Below, piece by piece: positions 5,795 to 8,231 of a stretch of DNA of 8,231 nucleotides (positions within the stretch are counted from its first letter, which is position 1; each line of letters opens with the position of its first letter). The notes under the pieces were generated by a model. That model had not been told where the DNA came from. It searched no databases and worked only from the letters and a program-made list of their open reading frames with translations. The DNA comes from Clostridia bacterium (GTDB lineage: Bacteria > Bacillota > Clostridia > Oscillospirales > Acutalibacteraceae), in contig JAGAAE010000168.1 of assembly GCA_017615405.1 (NCBI GenBank), positions 1-8,231 on the forward strand, written 5' to 3'. The translations under genes were made by a program, and so were the position numbers.

Positions 5795-7180
5795 ATGAAA
5801 CAAATCAGAGTGTCGGATCAATCTTTGCGTTCGCTTGCCGAGAACGGATCGTTGCTGTTTCGCGAAAAAACCGCGATAGTCGCAAGCGTCGACAATTTCG
5901 GAGCGGATGCCATTGAACTACCTCCGATCAACAACTACAAGGAGGACGAGGTCGTTTACAAAACGATCTCTTCGGCGGTCGAAAACTGCGAAATATGTCT
6001 GCCCGTCGGGTTCGACGAGGCAAAGGTGGGAGAGGCGTTTGAGTGCATAAAAAACGCCAAAAAGCCCTGCCTTCAGGTTGAGGTACCGGTATCGACCGTA
6101 ACGATGGAATACACCTATCATCTCAAGGCTGACAAGATGCTCAAAAAGGTCGAAAGCCTCTGCAAAGAGGCGGCGAAATACTGCAAAAACGTAGAACTTG
6201 TCGCCCTTGACGCAACGAGGGCGGAGATCCCGTATCTTGTTGAGCTGATCGGCGTTGCAAAGGCTGCCGGCGCTGCCGCCGCAACGGTCTGCGACGACGC
6301 CGGTATAATGACTCCGAAAGGCTTTGAAAAAATCGTCGGAGAATTAAAGGAAAAATGCAATATCCCGATATACGTCAAGGTCTCAAACGCCCTTAATATG
6401 GCAAACGCGACGGCGCTTTACGCCATAGAGGCGGGAGCCGACGGGATAAAGACGGCGGTATCGGGCAAGAACGAACTCAAAACCGCCGAAATCGCGCAGG
6501 TTTTAGACGCCGAAAAAGAAAGACTCGGCATAGCCTTTAATCTTAAAACGAGCGAACTTAAAAGCGATATAAAGGAACTCAAAAAGGCCGTTTTGAAGAC
6601 CGAAAAACCCGAGGACACGACGAGCGATGGCTTAAACATCCTGCTTGACAGCGAAAGCACGGTCGCCGACGTTGAAAAGGCGGCCGAAGCCTTGGGCTAC
6701 GAGCTTTCTCCCGAAGACGGCGAAAAGGTCTACAAGGCGCTTGTAAGGGTCCTTCAGAAGAAGACGGTCATCGGTGCCAAGGAGCTTGAAGCCATCGTCG
6801 CTTCGTCGGCGTCCCAGGTGCCGTCGACCTACCACCTTGAAAGTTATAATATTTCGAGCAGCAACATAACAACCTCTATGGCGAACGTGATACTTACAAA
6901 GGGCGACACGAAACTCACCGGTATCGCAACGGGCGACGGACCTATCGACGCCGCGTTTTTTGCGATCGAGCAGTGCGTAGGGTATCATTATGAGCTTGAC
7001 GCCTTCGAGATCCAGGCGGTCACAGAAGGCAAAGAGGCGCTCGGCTCGACCGTCGTTCGTCTGCGCTCGGAGGGAAAACTCTATTCGGGAACGGGGCTTT
7101 CGACCGATATCGTCGGAGCGAGCATAAGGGCGTATATCAATGCGCTCAACAAGATAGTTTATGAGGAGGGACTTGCTTGA
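5795..7180 (+). CDS. LeuA-like protein with degenerate catalytic barrel and intact LeuA regulatory domain
   Basis: A 461-residue homologue of 2-isopropylmalate synthase, the enzyme that joins acetyl-CoA to 2-oxoisovalerate in leucine synthesis. The ATG follows GGAGGT at seven bases, right after the T-box terminator; a TTG at 5660 in the same frame lies inside the riboswitch and is rejected. Residues 1-235 align to the DRE-TIM barrel: DQSLR (8-12), ADAIELP (37-43), MEYTYHLK (104-111), ALDATR (137-142) and TVCDDAG (164-170). Metal-ligand positions differ: the Asp of LRDGEQ is Ser13, HxHND is KVSNA (195-199), and GIGERAGN is GKNELKTA, so its Asn is Ala231. Residues 355-456 match the leucine-binding LeuA dimer domain (GDGPIDAAF, AVTEGKEALG, STDIVGAS, AYINALN). 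It is controlled by a leucine T-box and overlaps the next gene by 4 bases. Homology is sure; ordinary synthase activity is doubtful. It may be a regulator, a pseudoenzyme, or an enzyme with different chemistry. Confidence 0.9.
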   Translation: MKQIRVSDQSLRSLAENGSLLFREKTAIVASVDNFGADAIELPPINNYKEDEVVYKTISSAVENCEICLPVGFDEAKVGEAFECIKNAKKPCLQVEVPVSTVTMEYTYHLKADKMLKKVESLCKEAAKYCKNVELVALDATRAEIPYLVELIGVAKAAGAAAATVCDDAGIMTPKGFEKIVGELKEKCNIPIYVKVSNALNMANATALYAIEAGADGIKTAVSGKNELKTAEIAQVLDAEKERLGIAFNLKTSELKSDIKELKKAVLKTEKPEDTTSDGLNILLDSESTVADVEKAAEALGYELSPEDGEKVYKALVRVLQKKTVIGAKELEAIVASSASQVPSTYHLESYNISSSNITTSMANVILTKGDTKLTGIATGDGPIDAAFFAIEQCVGYHYELDAFEIQAVTEGKEALGSTVVRLRSEGKLYSGTGLSTDIVGASIRAYINALNKIVYEEGLA

Positions 7181-8231
7181 AAATAGTATTTTCGACCAAA
7201 AATCATAACGAAAAGTCGTTTTTGGAGTTGTGCAAATTTGCGAAGGCGTACGACCTTGACGGCTTTGAGATTTTTGATGCAAAAAAGGAACAAAAAGAGC
7301 ATCTTGACAGCATTTTCAGAAGCAACGTCACCGCCGATTCAAAGAGGAAACTCTTTAACCGCGACCTTTCCTTGTGCGCGATTTGTTTCCCGAAACCGCT
7401 TGAAGATCCCGAAGTCAGCGAAAACGATATCGCGGAATACGTCGAAATGGCGCAGATATCGGGATCGCCGAGGGTAACCTTCTTCGTCAGGGAAAAGCCC
7501 GACGCGAAAGGACTTGCGAAAAAACTCGGAAAGGCGATAAAAAAAGCCGAAGAATATGATATCGAGCTTTTGTTTGAGACCTCCGGGTATCTTGCGGACA
7601 CAAAAAACGTCCTTAGTATCATCAACGGAATTTCAAGTACCGTTATCGGCGCGTCGTGGAACGTGCGCGAAACCTTTTTTACGGGCGGCGAGACCGCCGA
7701 GCAGACCATCGAGACACTCGGCGCATATATAAAGTACGTCCGTTTCGGTGACAAAAAGGGCGATACCAACGTGCTTATCGGCGAGGGCGAACTTCCCGTA
7801 AAGGATTTTATCGACGCTTTGTCTTCGCTTAACTATGATTCCTTCGTTTGTATGCTCTGGAACGACGAGATAAACGACGCCGATATAATCATAACCCATT
7901 TTGTCAATTTCATATCTTCGACCAACTCAAAATCCGGAAGCGCGAAAAAGATATATTATAACAGAGATAAAAGCGGGACTTTTCCTTATAAGAGATACGA
8001 CGTCGTCGACAAAACCTTTTCGCAGGTCCTCGACGATATGGTGGCGTATTACCCCGATCAGTATGCCTTTAAGTATACGACCCTTGACTACACAAGGACC
8101 TACGCGCAGTTCAAAAAGGACGTCGATACCGTGGCGGCGGCGCTTATCTCGTTAGGCGTCAAGCCCGGTCACCACGTCGCGATCTGGGCGACCAACGTTC
8201 CGCAGTGGTTCCTGACCTTCTGGGCGACGAC
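7177..8231 (+). CDS. Fusion of isomerase-like TIM barrel and AMP-forming acyl-CoA ligase (partial, 3' end beyond window)
   Basis: The frame stays open for 351 codons to the right edge. The TTG start overlaps the previous stop (TTGA) and lies about six bases after GAGGAGGG, so translation is probably coupled. Residues 1-245 resemble the sugar phosphate isomerase/epimerase (AP endonuclease 2) barrel: DLDGFEIF (26-33), CAICFPKPLED (67-77), LLFETSGYL (131-139), IGASWNVRETF (157-167), YVRFGD (187-192) and IGEGELPVKDFI (201-212). Some usual metal ligands look replaced: the D-x-x-H after beta 6 reads N-x-x-E, and the histidine before the x-x-D turn is arginine. A linker of about 30 residues leads to an N-terminal ANL adenylation domain from about residue 278 (FSQVLDDMVAYYPDQYAF, TYAQFKKDVD, AALISLGVKPGHHVAIWATN, VPQWFLTFWAT). 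Such ligases activate carboxylates with ATP and CoA. The phosphate-binding loop and substrate pocket lie beyond the window, so the substrate cannot be read. Confidence 0.87.
   Translation, partial: MKIVFSTKNHNEKSFLELCKFAKAYDLDGFEIFDAKKEQKEHLDSIFRSNVTADSKRKLFNRDLSLCAICFPKPLEDPEVSENDIAEYVEMAQISGSPRVTFFVREKPDAKGLAKKLGKAIKKAEEYDIELLFETSGYLADTKNVLSIINGISSTVIGASWNVRETFFTGGETAEQTIETLGAYIKYVRFGDKKGDTNVLIGEGELPVKDFIDALSSLNYDSFVCMLWNDEINDADIIITHFVNFISSTNSKSGSAKKIYYNRDKSGTFPYKRYDVVDKTFSQVLDDMVAYYPDQYAFKYTTLDYTRTYAQFKKDVDTVAAALISLGVKPGHHVAIWATNVPQWFLTFWAT

Noticed and set aside
6632..7282. A 216-codon minus-strand open frame opposite the LeuA-like gene.
   Set aside because: It spans the conserved LeuA regulatory domain and the next gene's start in antisense and has no recognisable family.
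1..8231. CRISPR arrays, insertion sequences, tRNA or rRNA genes.
   Set aside because: I saw no regularly spaced direct repeats, transposase motifs, terminal inverted repeats, or tRNA/rRNA consensus sequences on either strand.

Overview
The window looks like chromosomal DNA of a Clostridia-type member of the Bacillota, of moderate GC content. The clues are a tRNA-responsive T-box leader, a PHP-type CpsB/CapC phosphatase paired with BY-kinase-type polysaccharide regulators, purine-rich ribosome binding sites and consensus sigma-A promoters. I cannot name a species.

Left part (1-4044, minus strand): the first four genes of a capsule or exopolysaccharide regulatory operon, read right to left from a promoter at 4016-4044. 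They are a CpsB/CapC phosphotyrosine-protein phosphatase (3239-3970), a membrane-anchored protein with about three Ig-like domains (2435-3229), a fused Wzz/BY-kinase protein (1081-2433) and a second fused Wzz/ATPase protein (1-1026) that is cut by the window edge. The second one keeps Walker A but has lost the Walker A' aspartates, so the operon appears to pair a competent BY-kinase ATPase with a degenerate paralogue. The phosphatase would dephosphorylate the kinase and so tune polysaccharide chain length and export.

Middle (4099-5444, minus strand): a single-gene unit with its own promoter and a strong intrinsic terminator. It encodes a short cytoplasmic trehalase-like (GH37) glycosidase.

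Right part (5464-8231, plus strand): a promoter lying back to back with the glycosidase promoter drives a leader that reads as a complete T-box riboswitch. It has a Stem I with a probable CUC (leucine) specifier, the UGGUACC antiterminator bulge and a mutually exclusive terminator. It controls a 461-residue homologue of 2-isopropylmalate synthase (LeuA) whose leucine-binding regulatory domain looks intact, while all four expected metal ligands of the catalytic barrel are replaced. The next gene overlaps it by 4 bases. It begins with a TIM barrel of the sugar-phosphate isomerase/AP-endonuclease-2 type that continues in the same frame into an AMP-forming acyl-CoA ligase domain, cut by the right edge.

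The leucine T-box, the catalytically degenerate LeuA homologue and the barrel-ligase fusion form the most unusual unit here and the best candidate for an undescribed system: possibly a leucine-sensing or acyl-activating pathway derived from LeuA, rather than ordinary leucine biosynthesis.
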